64,000 nt of DNA. Origin: Emiliania huxleyi CCMP1516. Its lineage: Eukaryota; Haptophyta; Isochrysidales; Noelaerhabdaceae. Shown here in pieces: positions 1 through 11,288 of the stretch. Within the stretch, counting starts at the first letter, position 1, and each line of letters starts with the position of its first letter. The stretch lies in assembly GCF_000372725.1 (NCBI RefSeq), contig NW_005199045.1:185261-249260 (forward strand), read 5' to 3'. The position numbers and the translations under genes are program-made. The notes below the pieces were generated by a model, which had not been told where the DNA came from, searched no databases, and saw nothing but the letters and a program-made list of their open reading frames with translations.

Positions 1-1
1 C

Positions 2-622
2 GAGCGGCGGCGGCTGTACGCCGCCGACGCTCGGGGCATGTGTGTCCTCGGCTCCGCAGCGGCGAGCGCGGACGCCGCGGAGGAGTGCTCGCTGCAGCGG
101 CCGGCCGACCTCCACCTGGTCAGCAACAACTGCTGGGCGCACACGGCGCGGGTGGCCTCGGTTGCGCTGGGAACGACCAGCGCAGGAGCGGCCTGGGCTC
201 TCCTCATGTCGGCAATGTCGGCGCGGGTCGCGGTCGACGGGTCGGCGGCGGAGGCGGAGGCCGCCACCGCCCGGCCGCTGGTGGAGCCGGACCCAACCGC
301 GGCGGCGCTCTCTCGGGAGAAGGCGCGCCGTTTCGGGCGGGACCTCGCTTCCTTCCTCTCGGACGAGGACGCGCTCCAGTCGGCCCGCGCTGCCGCAGCC
401 TTTGAGGCCGCGCTCAGGGCCGAGGAGGAGGCGCGGGCAGCAGGCGAGAGGTCACGGAGGCCGCCCTGGCTCGAGTCTCTCGTCGCTGCCTCCGCGGTCG
501 CGCTCGCTTTGACCGCGGGTTTGCGGCTCGGGGAGGAGACCGGCGTGTTTGGGGCCTCGCTCGACCCCGCATACCTGGGTGGCGAGTCCGGCAGAGCGAC
601 GCTGTACAACCTATTGGACTGA
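2..622 (+). CDS. 3' part of an Ala-rich, C-terminally membrane-anchored hypothetical protein
   Basis: The frame is open from base 2 to the TGA at 620-622. The first ATG is at 38, but no stop precedes it in the window, so the gene probably starts upstream and only its last exon is visible. The product is rich in Ala, Glu and Arg, with a charged helical stretch (about residues 95-142 from ATG 38) and one hydrophobic segment near the C-terminus (LESLVAASAVALALTAG, about residues 148-166). This would suit a tail-anchored or single-pass protein with a short polar tail. I recognise no family. It converges with the glycosyltransferase gene on the other strand. Open frame and codon bias support coding; function is unknown. 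Confidence 0.5.
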   Translation, partial: ERRRLYAADARGMCVLGSAAASADAAEECSLQRPADLHLVSNNCWAHTARVASVALGTTSAGAAWALLMSAMSARVAVDGSAAEAEAATARPLVEPDPTAAALSREKARRFGRDLASFLSDEDALQSARAAAAFEAALRAEEEARAAGERSRRPPWLESLVAASAVALALTAGLRLGEETGVFGASLDPAYLGGESGRATLYNLLD

Positions 623-863
623 CCGGCTGCATTGTACAAACTACGTACGACAGCGCACGAACTCACACACGTGACTTTGGAGCGCCCAAAATCCTCACAG
701 AAACCTCTGAGCCTGCAGGTGTGCGCAGCGTGCAGGAGAGGACGGCTGTGGGCTGAAGTAAATCTCCCTCTTTCTCCCCCCTTTGAAAGTTTGTGCGGGG
801 AACGCCGCATAAGGATACAGGTTAAAGCCCCTCTCCCTCGCACTTTTGCGTACACGACGCTCG

Positions 864-3832
864 TCAGGTGCACGGCTCCACCGTCGGCCTCCGCCTGTGC
901 ATGCGGTCCAGCCGGTCGTGCCGGTCGTGCCCGCGCGCCGCCCAGAACGCGGGGCACCGCGCGCGGAGCGATTGCTCTCTGCGCTCGGCGGCGGGTCCCT
1001 CCACCCCGCCCGGCGAGAGCGAGAGGGACGCCGGCATCGTGCAGACCCGCGCCCGATCGCCCGCCGTGTCCCGCTGCGCGGGAGCCTCCGCGAGCGAGCG
1101 GCGGTCTCCGCGGGCGAGAGGCGGGCGGGCGCTCCTCCAGCGCTTCCCCCGGAAGGCGGCGGCACCCGCGTTTTCCGATGGCCAGCAAGACGCGGCGACG
1201 GAGGCCGCGGCGCCGCGGTAATCCGGCTGGATCTCGACCAGCGGCGCAGTGGCCAGCTCCGCAGCGAGAGGGGCGAGGGCGGGCGCGTCTAGCGCGAGCG
1301 CCAGTCCCTGCCGCAGCTCCGCGGCGGAACCGTTGTTGCAGCTCGCGGTCGCGGGGTCTGGGTCGGCCACCTAGAGAGGCGTGAGCGGCAAGGTGGGGCG
1401 GCATTGCCATTTGGGCAAAGGGGGGGGGGGGGGGGGGGGACGGCGCACCGCCGTCGCCGCGGTGCCTACTCGCAATCGCACCGCGCTCAGGGCGACGACT
1501 CGCCCAGCTGAGAAGCCGCCGCGAGCCGGCACACCGTACTCAGCCACAACCGGCGCGCGCAAGCTCGCAGCAGCGGCGCGGTCTGGCGAGGGAGGGAGCG
1601 CGCGAGCCGCGTTCGGCCACCAAGCGGGCAACACGTGCGGCCAGGAGCACTCGGCGCCGCCCATCGCGAGGTGGCAGCGAGGAGCGGAGAGGTCCGCCTC
1701 CCACCGCACCAGGACGCTGTCGTCGGCGACGCCAAACTGCGCGCCCGCGGAGGTCTGTATCCAGCGCGCGTCGCAGCCGACGGCCGGCACGACCGGAGTG
1801 CGGTTGGTGGCTGCCGCCACCGCGCGCAGCAGCTGGAGCGCGTTGAGGAGCGAGCCGATGCCGCGGCGGGCGCCAGTTGCTCGCAGCGTCGCCTAGAGCG
1901 GTCGCGCGGCCTGCGGTCCCAAGACGGCACGCGCAGAGGCCACTCTCGGGCGGCGGCGCCTCGCTCAGCCGCACCGCCCGAAGCGGCTCGCCGGGGGGCG
2001 GCCACGGCGCGGCAAGGGATGGCTCGTCGACTGGCAGGTAGCCGTACACGCCCATTACGTACGGCCGGTTCGCCTGCGCGGCCGCAGCGGAGTGAGAACG
2101 GAGGCGGCGCCACGCGAGAACGGAGGAGGCGGCGGCCTTGCGCGTGTCGAGCGACCGGAAAGCGACGAACTGCGAGCGCAGCTCGACGAGGTGGAGGAGC
2201 GCGCACGCGACGCCGCCGCGACGCGCCTCCGCCCACCCGCCCGTCACGGCAGCGTGGGGCGGCGAGCAGGCAAACCACGCCGGCGCCGCGGCGGCCACCT
2301 CGCCGTCCTCGTCCTCCGAGGCGGTCTTGCCGCCGCCTCGCCTCGGGTAGCGGTCGGTCGGCGTCAAGAAGCCCGGCTGCACCGCCCGGGCGCCGTCGCC
2401 GCTGGTTGCGGTGGGGCCCAGCCCTGCGAGGGGGTCCAGGGCGTGCAGCCGGCCCCAGAGCAGCGGCTCCGCCTTGTGCCTAGGGGGCGAGGGCCTTTTG
2501 CTGGGCGCCTGGGCTGCGGGCGCGGTGCAGCGCGGCGCGGCCTCGCACCAGGTGCGTCGAAAGGCGGCGGGGGCGTCGCCGAGCCACCGCGGCCGCCGCC
2601 AGCTGCCGCTGCAGGCCGGGTCGCCCTGCTCGCGCTCCCTGGGCATCCGCCATTGGACCCTGTGCAGGCGCGCCACCGCCTTTGGCGCGCGGTCCTGTCC
2701 CGGGGCGGGCCACTCGAGCCCGCCGCCGGTCCGGTTCCACGCCACGTGCCGCGGGTCGCTCTGCAGGTAGGTGTACGGGTAGAGGTGGCGGCCGAGGATG
2801 GCGGACTGGATGGCGTCGGTGAAGAGGCCCTGGTCCCAGAGGCCCTGCAACGAGGTGCGGCCGCTGCGCGCGTCGCGGAGCAGCCACTCGTCGCCCTGCT
2901 CGAGGAAGAGCCGCAGCCGGCGCACCTGCACGCCGTTTCAAGGCGGGTGAGGCGGGAGCGCCCCCGCCCTTGGCTCCTCCGAGACGACGCCGCTCTCGCC
3001 ACGTCCCACAGCACCGACGCGACGCCGCTCATGCCGGCCCGGCCGCCGCCGCGCACGTACATGATGCCGAGGTTGACGCGGGTGCCCTCCGCGGGGAGGA
3101 CGAGGGAGCAGCGGGACAGCGGCGGCGCCTGAGCCGCGGCATGCATGCGCGGTGAGGCGTGCGGCGGCCCGCTGCTCGGTCTGGCTCCGCTCGCGTGTCG
3201 GTCTCATCGCGGCGCCGCACCCGCAGCAGCGGGTACGGGTCGGCGAGCACCAGCATGTCCGTGTCGAGCGCGAGCACCGAGGCGCGCAGCTCGACCAGCC
3301 GAGCGAGCACCAGCCACTTTGCGGACCAGAGCGCCCAGAGGTCCACGTCACTCTGCGAGAAGCCGGTGCCCTTGTACCGGCCGAACCCGCGGAGCCCGCG
3401 GCTCCAGCCCGCCGCCAGCCACATGTACTCCGCCTGTGCGTGCCCGCAGTCCGCCTCGGCGCCCATTAGCACGAGGGTGTGCGCAATGCCGAACCGGCGG
3501 AGCTGGAGCGCTGTGTTCGCCGCGAGCCGGACGCCGCGGCGGTCGCTCGTCAGCAGGACGATGTCCGCGATGCCGGGCCGCTCCGAGGACCACCCTCCTC
3601 GCGACGCCACTAGAGTCAGTGTCGCGCGAAGCCCGGATGGGCTGTCGAGGTCGAAGGGCGGCGGAGCGGCCTCTCTCCCAGCCAGCGGCAGCGGCAGCGG
3701 CGTCGTCCCTCGCCCAGTGTGATCGAGCACACGCAGCACGCGGCCGGCGCCGCCCGTCGGCGCGTGGTGCAGGCAGGCGAGCCAGGAGCCGAACGCCAGA
3801 GCGAAGACGAGGGTCCCAACGCCCAGTCGCAT
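864..3832 (-). CDS. Multi-exon nucleotide-diphospho-sugar transferase (RRA/XEG113-like glycosyltransferase)
   Basis: Type II Golgi-type glycosyltransferase. The preferred start is ATG 3832, giving a signal-anchor helix (MRLGVGTLVFALAFGSWLA). Exon 1 (3832-3221) carries the DxD donor-binding motif LALDTDMLVLADPYPLL. Exon 2 (from 3128) gives VNLGIMYVRGGG, the N-x-G/Y-V-R element of this fold. Exon 3 (2927 to about 1900) gives LWDQGLFTDAI, typical of PF03407 proteins. A further exon (about 1835-1450) reads NRTPVVPAVGCDARW and CSWPHVLPAWWP, like the C-terminal half of plant arabinosyl/xyloglucan-type members. The last exon begins after the acceptor CTCTCTAG at 1371 and runs to a stop at 864. The final intron contains the G18 run at 1421-1439. 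The exon 1/2 intron is GT-AG (3220-3129). Substrate unknown; wall or scale polysaccharide synthesis is an inference. Middle exon borders are approximate. Confidence 0.7.
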
Positions 3833-3908
3833 GGTGAATCGCCCTGCGATCGAGGTGGAGCGCGCGAAAAAACTTCCGCCCAAGGAACTCGAGTACGGCG
3901 TAGCCACA

Positions 3909-3992
3909 TTCACGCCGCGCGTAGGGCCCTTAGGGGCCTAGAGAACACAGCGCACTATCCCCTTTCTCCCAATAAGCTAAAAGTCGTACATT
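3909..3992. repeat. Dispersed repeat, copy A (uninterrupted)
   Basis: The sequence from CACGCCGCGCGTAGGGCCC through a run ending near AATAAGCTAAAAGT recurs at 46674-46975. The copy there is interrupted by a 201-bp inverted-repeat element; here the same site is empty (CCCCTTTCTCCC at about 3959-3970). Both copies lie just upstream of a minus-strand gene. Confidence 0.8.
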
Positions 3993-4074
3993 TAAAAAGA
4001 AGGGGGACAAGGAAAATTTTTGTTTTTGTTTTTAGGTTTGTTGTTGGCAAATCAAGAACAGAAAGAAGGATGCG

Positions 4075-4578
4075 ATGAGGTGTGAAGTCAAGCTCTGGAC
4101 GCCCCTCCTCAAGACCTCCTCGGCGGGCGTTGGTAACGCCTCGAGCGGCGGCACGCCCGCCTCCGTTGGCCACTCCTACGCCTTCGGCAACACCGAAGAG
4201 AAGGCCCGCCGCCTAAACATGGGCTGCAAGGCGCGCGGGCAGCCCGGCCAACCCTTCTCCCACAAGACCGGCCACGGCTACGTCAAGGCGCATCGCGGTT
4301 TCTACCACGACGCGATCTTTGTCAAGCGCAACAACTTCAACCTGCTGCTCCACGAGACGTTCGGCGGCGGCTTCTCGCCCACCGCCGTTCTCAAGCTGCG
4401 CCGCCTCGCGCGCAAAGTCGCGCGCGGCAGCGTTGACCGCACGGCCTACTCGCCCAAGTACTCGCTCTCTTTTATGTCCCACCATGCAGAGCGCATCTCT
4501 CTCTCTGTTGTGCGAGGCGTGAACCGCGCCATTCGCTCTCACCTGGCAACCCTGTCTGCACGTCTCGCGCGCGCGTGA
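4075..4578 (+). CDS. Hypothetical basic protein, 167 aa
   Basis: Single-exon frame with ATG at 4075 and TGA at 4576-4578. The product is basic (many Arg/Lys/His) with motifs such as HKTGHGYVKAHRGFYHDAIF and HETFGGGFSPTAVLKLRRLA, followed by a helix-rich C-terminus. It looks like real coding sequence because of its even composition and lack of low-complexity runs. I cannot name its family; the HE-x-FGG...LRRLAR...DRTAY pattern recalls ORFs repeated many times in algal genomes and often linked to mobile DNA, which is an inference from memory. It has no signal peptide or membrane segment. Its neighbours, a glycosyltransferase and a sulfotransferase, give no functional hint. Confidence 0.45.
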   Translation: MRCEVKLWTPLLKTSSAGVGNASSGGTPASVGHSYAFGNTEEKARRLNMGCKARGQPGQPFSHKTGHGYVKAHRGFYHDAIFVKRNNFNLLLHETFGGGFSPTAVLKLRRLARKVARGSVDRTAYSPKYSLSFMSHHAERISLSVVRGVNRAIRSHLATLSARLARA

Positions 4579-5212
4579 ACAGGGCTCCAGGCCCCAAATG
4601 ACGTGTGCGTGTTAGAGTTGTTTGGTATTGCTAAAAATCTCTCTCTCAAATCAAGACACAGAGCTCACACAAAATCACAGTGGAGGAAAGCGGCGAGTCG
4701 CAATTCCTGGGGTCCTTGTGGCGGGCCACCCTGTCCAATAGCTACCACCCTGTCCAGAAAGGCATGGATGCCAATCTGGGGTCTCTCGACCGAGTCTATG
4801 AAGCCCTGGCCGCTCCCGGTGATGGCAAGGTTAAGCAACCAAGCGACGGAGATGGTGCGGGGGTACGGGTGTTCCAGGAGGTCACGACACGCACCGACCC
4901 TTCACGAACCGAAAGGCTGTGCCCGGGGAAGGCACAGTAATCCGGCACGTGTTGGGCGCCCCATTCCGTTTGGCGGCTAGGTCGGCTCAGGGCCCCGTCC
5001 ACTTCCCTCCCACTTGGCGCGTGATGAGGAGGAGGTGCCACCCAGGCCAGCCGGGGCAGGGGCGGAGGGCGAGGGGGGAGGGCGGGATGGGCGCCAAGCG
5101 GGAGGGAGCGGGCGGAGTGGAATGCACAGGTGAAATTTTACTGACGTGCAATCTCTCGATCTCGAATCAACTTCTTCGCGCGTCCCTTCCACAACTTACG
5201 CGTGCCCGCCCG
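4579..5212. other. Intergenic region with no confident gene
   Basis: A short open frame at 4680-4940 (plus) lacks a standard ATG and resembles no family. The rest is GC-rich DNA ahead of the sulfotransferase start. I looked for tRNA or 5S signatures and saw none. Confidence 0.5.
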
Positions 5213-6539
5213 ATGCCGCGTGGTGGCGAGACTCGGTGCGTGCCTAGATTCTACGTCATCGGCGCCATGAAGGCGGGCACCACCACCGTGTCCACCTGGC
5301 TTCATGCTCTCGGCGAGCCTCTCAGCATACGTCCCAAGGAGGTGCACTTCTGGCCGGTTGACAACTCGCCTCGGCAAGTGGACAGAGCGTGGTGCGGCGG
5401 CAGCATCCCCATAGACCCACAGACACAGATTTCTCGCCCCGCTGTGATCTGGCCCGTCCTCTTGTCTGCGGCCTGGTCAGGTGCAGGCGCGCCGAGGCGG
5501 GTCTGAGCAAGATCATGCTCCAGCTGCGAAGCCGCCCAACAGACTGCTCGGCCGACGTCTTCCTCGGCTACAAGCACCCGCTGCTCATGCGACTGGCGGG
5601 GCTGCCAGGCACGTTTGCCAGCTGCCAGGCACGCCAGTGTGCCTTGTCGGGCCCTCTTCTCGCCCGGTAACCTCTCGCTGACCGAGACCCGTGTATAGGC
5701 CTACGGCCTGTTTGACAGCCGTCCGCCGCTGCAGCAAACGCCGCCGCACCCCGCGCCCAGGCTCCTCGCCATATTGCGCGAGCCTGCCGATCGCGCGCGC
5801 TCGCAGTTTGCCTACGTGTTCCGGAGAGATCCACCCGCCATGAGGACCGCCGAGGCGTTCGACCGCCGGGTCCGGCGTGAGCTCAGCCGGGCGCAGTCGA
5901 TGGCGCAGGCAAGGGGGAGCTCGGGCCCGCCAGACTGGCACTCTGCGCTGCGCACCGCGCGCGCGGTCGGGGGGGGGTACGAGGATGTCCTGGCGCGCTC
6001 GTTGTACGTGGCGTACCTCGAGGCTTGGCTCGCCACCTACGACTGCCGCCAGATGCTCTTGCTCCGCTTTGAGGCGTAACGCCGCAGCACCACCGTCAGA
6101 CTCGCAACGGCGGAGAGCGCCCACGCTTGCTCCGTAGGCGCACGTCGCCACGGAGAGCTCCGCCCCCTCCACCGCGAGCGCAGCGCTGCGGCGCACGGCA
6201 GAGTTCATCATCGGCCGGTCACTTCGCGCCGGCGCAGCAGAGCGCGTCATCCACGGCAGCCGTCAGCGCTACGGCAACGGCTCGCGCCCGAGGGGCACCT
6301 CGGGGCAGCTGCGATACATGCTCAATCGCACGCGCGCGCAGCTGCAGGCCTTCTTCGCGCCGTTCAACGACGCACTATGGGCGATGCTTGCGACGCGGTG
6401 CCGCTGCGTGCCTCTCCGCGAGGCGCATGATGCCGCCTCCAATACGACGTCTTACGGAGGGCTGCTCGAGGTGGCCGCCGATGGTGCTGGCCCCCTGTGG
6501 TGGCCGCCGGGGGCGTGCACCGAGGCGAGCCGTCTATGA
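5213..6539 (+). CDS. P-loop carbohydrate-type sulfotransferase (4 exons)
   Basis: Transfers sulfate from PAPS to an acceptor, usually a glycan, in the Golgi. ATG 5213 is chosen because the 5'-phosphosulfate loop FYVIGAMKAGTTTVSTWL follows about 13 residues later. Exon 2 lies around 5505-5670 (FLGYKHPLLMRLAGLP). Exon 3 (5699-6073) carries the 3'-phosphate motif ILREPADRARSQF and the end of the core (LYVAYLEAWLATYDC, LLLRFE). Exon 4 (6138-6539) adds a C-terminal region with an NRT glycosylation sequon. Intron 3 (6074-6137) is GC-AG and both it and exon 4 start with GCG. The N-terminus lacks an obvious signal anchor, so an upstream exon may be missing. The first two introns are approximate. Acceptor unknown. 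Confidence 0.75.
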
Positions 6540-6655
6540 CGCCATAGCCGAGCTGCGCTTCAGGCCCGATGGCGGTGCCGCACCGGCACCGGCACCGCGC
6601 AGCTGCCCAGCTGCGCTGCGCGCCCTCGAGCCCCTGATACTCATCGTATAATACA

Positions 6656-6995
6656 CGAATGGAAAGACAGGAAGAAAACAAACAACCTAAGGAGGGATGG
6701 GAGGACGGCACGCCGCCACCACACAGGAATTTTACGGAGAGGAGTGTGGTGCCGCTAGCCGTCGCCCACCCTTGCGCCTTGGTGCTTGGGTATCTCTCTT
6801 CGCAGTCCCTCGCCAATTCTCGCAGCAACCTTCATGCCACCTCGCGGTCGTCCCACTCTCGTCGTTCTCTCTCCTGCCCCGTCGTCCTCTGCGCTCTCTC
6901 TGCCTAATCGCTCTCCTCTGGCTCTACCTCACTCATCGCTCTCCTCGGCCTCGTTCTGCGACGGCGCGGCGACGCCTGCCGAGTCCTTCCTGCGG
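6656..6995 (-). mobile_element. 5'-truncated non-LTR retrotransposon 3' end
   Basis: This stretch is the reverse complement of about 16200-16556. It shares the AAAG-type tail, the GAGGGATGGGAGGACGG block, the 3' hairpin with arms CACCACAC and GTGTGGTG, and part of the last ORF. It lies between the sulfotransferase and the peroxiredoxin-like gene, transcribed oppositely to both. Confidence 0.8.
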
Positions 6996-7062
6996 GCAAA
7001 AGTTTTTTTTTTGGAGTGCCGGCCTGGTGCCAGCGAAGAAGGCTGGCGATTTCCGACCCCTC

Positions 7063-7664
7063 ATGCTGATGTTCGGCGGCATCATTTTGTTCTCGTCCCT
7101 CATCACGCCACAAAAGCGCCTCCCAGGAAGGCGAGCTGCAAGGGCTGCTTCGCCTGTGCTGTCGCTCTCCGTCGGCGACGAGTTTCCACTCCTCGAGTTT
7201 GCGCACTAGATGCTGCCAGCCTTCGCCCCTTGTCTCGCTCTGATTCCGCGCCGGATGCTCTGAAGAAGCCATCACTGCTCTGCGGATGTAGGTTTGCGCA
7301 GCTCGACCGGCTGCCGTGGGACAGCGACCGAGTCGGTGCCGTGGTGGCCTTCATAGAGAGCGACGAGCGGTGCGACGCCGAGTTGCGCGCACTGGCTCGC
7401 GTTGCCGACGCCGTGGCCGGGCTCGATGTCGAGGTTGTCGCCGTTCGGAGCCCGCGTGGCGCTTCGCCGGCCTCAAGCGGCGAGTTTGGTAAAGTCCGGT
7501 TTGTGGACGACCCAAACAGCCTCGCTAAGCGCTCGCTCGACCTACCGGCGTCGCCAGTTTGCTCCTTCGTACTCGGCACCGGCGGCCGCGTGCAGAGCAT
7601 CTGCTCGGACGCCTCTGACCCTCTCGCCCACGCCCTGGCGCGTTCAGCCATACTCGGGTCATGA
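7063..7664 (+). CDS. Peroxiredoxin-like thioredoxin-fold protein (2 exons, 168 aa)
   Basis: Likely thiol peroxidase of the AhpC/PrxQ type. ATG 7063 opens exon 1 (7063-7196), which has a hydrophobic start (LMFGGIILFSSL), a basic stretch and the peroxiredoxin entry VGDEFPLLEF. Exon 2 (7292-7664) has AVVAFIESDERCDAELRAL followed by DVEVVAVRS, matching the strand-helix region where PrxQ proteins carry the peroxidatic Cys; the Cys in DERCDAEL is the candidate. The canonical T-x-x-C context is altered, so activity is uncertain. The N-terminus could be an organelle-targeting sequence. The intron (7197-7291) is GT-AG, and its first nine bases GTTTGCGCA are repeated exactly at the start of exon 2. Exon lengths 134 and 373 keep the frame. 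Confidence 0.65.
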
Positions 7665-7706
7665 AATACGTCTCCACCTGACGCCCGTTCCTCAGCATAG
7701 GCGGCG

Positions 7707-8890
7707 ATGCAGTCGCTCGTCGCGATACAAAAGGCGGACGGCGCGGCCGGCGCCCGAGAAAATGCGGCAGCGGCGAAACGCCCGCCGCCGCCGCCGCCGC
7801 AAGAGGAAGCGAAGCGCGACGATCCGTTCAGCCTTCGTCCGCCAGTGGCGCGCAAGCCCGGGGCGGTCAAAACGTGGAGAGGAGAGGACCTGGACGCGGC
7901 CGTGGCTGCCCGCCTCAGGCAGCAGGTTCAGCTTCAGACGGCGGCATCGACCACTCCACACGCGCTCGCCTCACCTGCCAACCAGCCCCCTCTCGATGCC
8001 ACCTCCAGGCGCGATTCGATGCCATCGTCGCTGGCGACGTGGAGCCCACCGCGGCGGATGAAGCCGCTGCGGCGGCAGCGGCGGGCACCGCCTCAGGCGC
8101 CTCCCCTTCTCCCGCCGCTCCGGTTCCCCGCTCTGGCGCCGGCGCGTCGCCGGCGGATGCAAAGCGCGCAAAGCTGGGCGAGCTCGAGGCGCTGGTGGCC
8201 AGCCTCGAAGCAGACGGCGTTGCGCCCGGGAGGCTCTCGCCTCTGCGCGAGCGGCTCGCGGCTCTGCGGCGCGAGGTGGACAGAGACGCGGCTCCAGCCG
8301 CAGCGCGGCCTGCTGCACCAGCACCAGTGGCGCCGGCGGCGCCAGCGGCGCCCTCTTCCCCGCTGGGTGCGGGCCTCCCAGAGTCGCCGTGGGACGCCCT
8401 CGCCAAGATGGTTTCGCGGCGCAGCGAGGAGTCAAAGGCGGCGGCGGCGCGACAGGTGCTTCACCGCTCTCCAGAGACAGCTCGCTCTCTCTTTCTGTGT
8501 ATGTATCTCTCTCCTGGCTCTCTCCTCCGACCCCCTTACCGTTGCTCCCCTCATCTCCGCCCTTCTCCCACTCCGCTCTGCCCCCCCCACCATCACGGCT
8601 TGTTGGGATAGGCGGCGCAGCAGCGGGCGGCGAGCATCGCGGAGCTGACCGCCGCGGTGAGCGCCGTCGCCTTGCGGGGCGAAGGCTCGGCGGTCGAGCT
8701 GCAGCGGCTGCAGTCGGCCATCGCGCGCGCGCGGGCGGCGGGTGTGGCGGCCGAGGATGTGGCGCGCGCCGAGTCTGTCGCCACGGAGGCATTGTCTAGG
8801 GCCGGGGCGGCGGCGGCAGAGGCGGCGGCGCGGGAGGCGGCGCGCGAGGCGGCGGCCACAAGAGACTTCTCGCCGCGAGAAGACGAGTAG
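7707..8890 (+). CDS. Ala-rich coiled-coil protein with AI-x-A-x-AAG-type repeats (3 exons)
   Basis: Exons 7707-7925, 8009-8455 and 8612-8890 join in frame (73, 149 and 92 codons plus stop) with GT-AG introns. The N-terminus is Pro/Arg-rich; the middle has a KRAKLGELEALVASLEADGV unit and the end a LQSAIARARAAGVAAEDVA unit, a repeat of about 35-40 residues also seen in the next gene and in the protein at 17328-18899. The last exon is an Ala/Glu helix ending SPREDE. No catalytic motif is visible. It may be the 5' half of the same gene as the downstream J-like exons: the first exon there (8942) has no in-frame ATG, but I could not find a frame-keeping junction. Probable cytoskeletal or scaffold role (inference). 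Confidence 0.6.
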
Positions 8891-8941
8891 GAGATTGGCC
8901 AGACCGCACACTAGGAGAGAGGCTAGAATGCGCGCCCTCAG

Positions 8942-10059
8942 CTGGACCTCGATGGATCCTCCTCTCGGCTTGAGGGGCTCGTGGCGCTTGCCTCCCAGGC
9001 GGCGGCCGGCCGGGCCGCGGCGAGCGCCGCGCTGAGCGCGGCGCTGTGGCGGTTCGACCAAGGGGGAGGCGGCACAGCGGGCGAGCTGAGGAGCCTGCTC
9101 GCCGCGGTTGACGGAGCGCGCGCTGCAGGCGTGAACCGCGCCGAGGTGGATCGGGCGGCGGCGGTTGCGGCGGCGGTGGAGGAGGAGGAGAGGGCGCGAG
9201 CGGAGGCGGCGAGGGCGCAGGCAGCGCGGCTGGCGGCGGAGGCGGCGGCTCGGGCGGAGGCAGAGAGGGCGGCTGCGGAGAGGGCCGAGGCGGAGAGGAA
9301 GGCTGCGGAGAAGATCGCCGCTGAGATAGCGGCGGTGCGTGAGTCGGTGCGTCGGTCGATGTCGATGCCCGCGGCGGATCGGAAGCGTTTTCTGCGCGGT
9401 TTGCAGGCGAGGAACCCCGCGCCGAGCTTGAGGGGGGGGGGGGGGGGGACTCCCCTCGCTCGGCTCTCCGAGAGTTGTCCCGTTCTTTCCCCAGTGACGT
9501 CCCGACCACCCGAGTGCATAGGTCCAGTGGCACCCGGACCGGCAGTACGACAGCGCCGCGCAGCGCGAGCTCGCCGACGAGATTTCGAGGATCGTCAACG
9601 AGGTTCGCACTGCTTGCACTATTTCTTGCCCCCCGCATTGTCAAGGCCCCCCCCCCCCCCCCCTCTCGCCCAGGCGGCGCGCGTCGCCAAGGAGCAAGCA
9701 GCGCTCGTGCGGTCCAAGAAGGAGCGGACCGCCTCTCTGATCTATTTGCAAACCTCGACCAACCTCGGCTAATCTCTCGCGGTTCATCTCAGCAGGAGCG
9801 GACAGAGGCGTTCGACAATTTGCAGCGGTACCTCAACCGCGGCGGAAGCCTCGCGCCGTCGCAGGCGGCGCTCACCACGGCTCCCTCTGTCTTTGCCTCC
9901 GCCTCTTTTCTCTCTCTCTCTCCCTGTCTTCCCCCGGATACCCGCCCCCCCCTTTAGGTCTCCGAGCTGAAGGGCGCGATTGAGAGGGCGCGCGTGGCCG
10001 GCGTGTCCGAGGGCGAGATTACCAAGGCGGAATCTCTCCTCCAGCGCGTCTCGCCGTGA
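8942..10059 (+). CDS. Coiled-coil protein with J-domain-like HPD motif (5 exons)
   Basis: Exons 8942-9406, 9522-9602, 9674-9721, 9796-9864 and 9958-10059 stay in frame to TGA 10057-10059. The long first exon is an Ala/Glu/Arg coiled coil ending RKRFLRGLQ, which splices to VQWHPDRQYDSAAQREL. That pairing (basic helix, W-HPD, acidic helix) resembles helices II-III of a J domain, suggesting an Hsp70 partner, although helix I is poorly conserved. The C-terminus has one more ELKGAIERARVAGVSEGEI repeat. The first and fourth introns use GC donors. The third (9722-9795, 74 bp) fits only as GA-AG and is bordered by the duplicated GGAGCGGAC. No start codon is visible, so this is either the 3' half of the preceding gene or lacks its first exon. 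Confidence 0.6.
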
Positions 10060-11281
10060 GAGCAGGGCCAACCCGAGGGAGCCGAGCTCCTTTTTGCTAA
10101 ACTACAACCGCATTCCGTCTCCGGGACACGATCGCTGGGCGCTGTTCGGCGTCTGCACGCTGGGGCGTGTGTGGGGGGGGGGGGGGGGTCCCTTGCGCTG
10201 GCCGCTGCGCGCTGCCTCGCCCTCGTGGGGCCCTCGGTCTGCCTCGGAGACTGGGTGTGTGCAGACTCGGGGTCGGCCCCCCGTCTGAGGTCTGTGTAGA
10301 GAGCCGTACATACAACATACTATTGATTATTGTGATGGCTAATGGTAATGCATGTGGGCATCCGATGTGCCCTAGTAAGTAAAGCTGCTCGACTTCATTG
10401 CGAACGCGGTCGCCGTTACTCCAACTTTGCTTTGCCGATCAAAAGTGCCCGTCCTTTGCTTTTTAGCCGCCGAAATTTAGCATCCTGTTTTTCAATGTAT
10501 GTGGCTCTTACGTACATTCCCGGAGGAGGACTGCTGACAGGGTTTGCGATGAGGAGTGACCCGAAGGGTTTCTCGGGGTTAGTGCACCACTTTCTATATA
10601 GGTGCCTCGCAGCTGCGTATTCTCGTATTATCTTCGAGTAAGGGATCGCGTGGGGATGGTGCGTATTCTCGGATCAGTAGCTCCGAGTAGAGGGGGCGTC
10701 CTGCAGTTAAGGGGAAACCCGGTACGCGGGGCTAACCCTCGGAGACCCGTGTTATGGCCCTGCGAACGCGCACCCCCGGGGCTAGGGCTCTCTAGCCCGT
10801 AACCCGATCCCGATCATCCGGCCCGCTGGGTGCGCTTCTGAGCTCCCCGGCCCTGGATGTGAGGTTGATAACTGCACTCCAAGTGCTCCAAGAAGCCGCA
10901 AAAATGCACACCGAAGCCGCAAAAATGCACACCGAAGCCGCAAAAATGCACACCGAAGCCGCACTTCGCAAATTTGCAAAAAAAACCATAAGAGTGACAA
11001 TATGGATTTCGGGTGACACAGGTTTGCCGGTGCGCGGTGGTCGGTGGAGAGTGGAGTCTGGAGAGCGTGTGGTGTGTGGAGCGCGAGTGGGCGAGACTTT
11101 TCGGCGGTCGAAATTACGTACTCGTACATCGATCATCGTACATGCCCACAGCAGAGAGACCAGTCACCAGAGTGTCAGAGTTACTGTATACTGACATGCA
11201 GAGTGGAGCTGGAGCGTGCGCGGAGGCGGGAGGGCGGTGGGCGGCGGAGGCCGGAGCCGGAGGGAGACCAGGGTCCAGGCT
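10060..11281. other. Intergenic region, AT-richer than its surroundings
   Basis: Contains a G13 run near 10175-10187, a 21-bp tandem repeat at 10892-10963 and small GC hairpins near 10780. I see no supported gene, tRNA or rRNA. Confidence 0.5.
10892..10963. repeat. Tandem repeat, 21-bp unit, about 3.4 copies
   Basis: The unit GAAGCCGCAAAAATGCACACC is repeated exactly three times and followed by a partial copy. As 7 codons it keeps all frames open, but no gene is evident around it. Confidence 0.9.
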
Positions 11282-11288
11282 CCGAGAT

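Noticed and set aside
3909-3951. Spliced-leader or shared 5' exon explanation for the repeat upstream of two genes
   Set aside because: Only two copies are visible, one split by a MITE, and haptophytes are not known for this form of trans-splicing; a dispersed repeat is simpler.
4680-4960. Structured RNA (5S or small nuclear RNA) candidate
   Set aside because: No conserved 5S internal-promoter boxes or snRNA core sequences could be found by eye.
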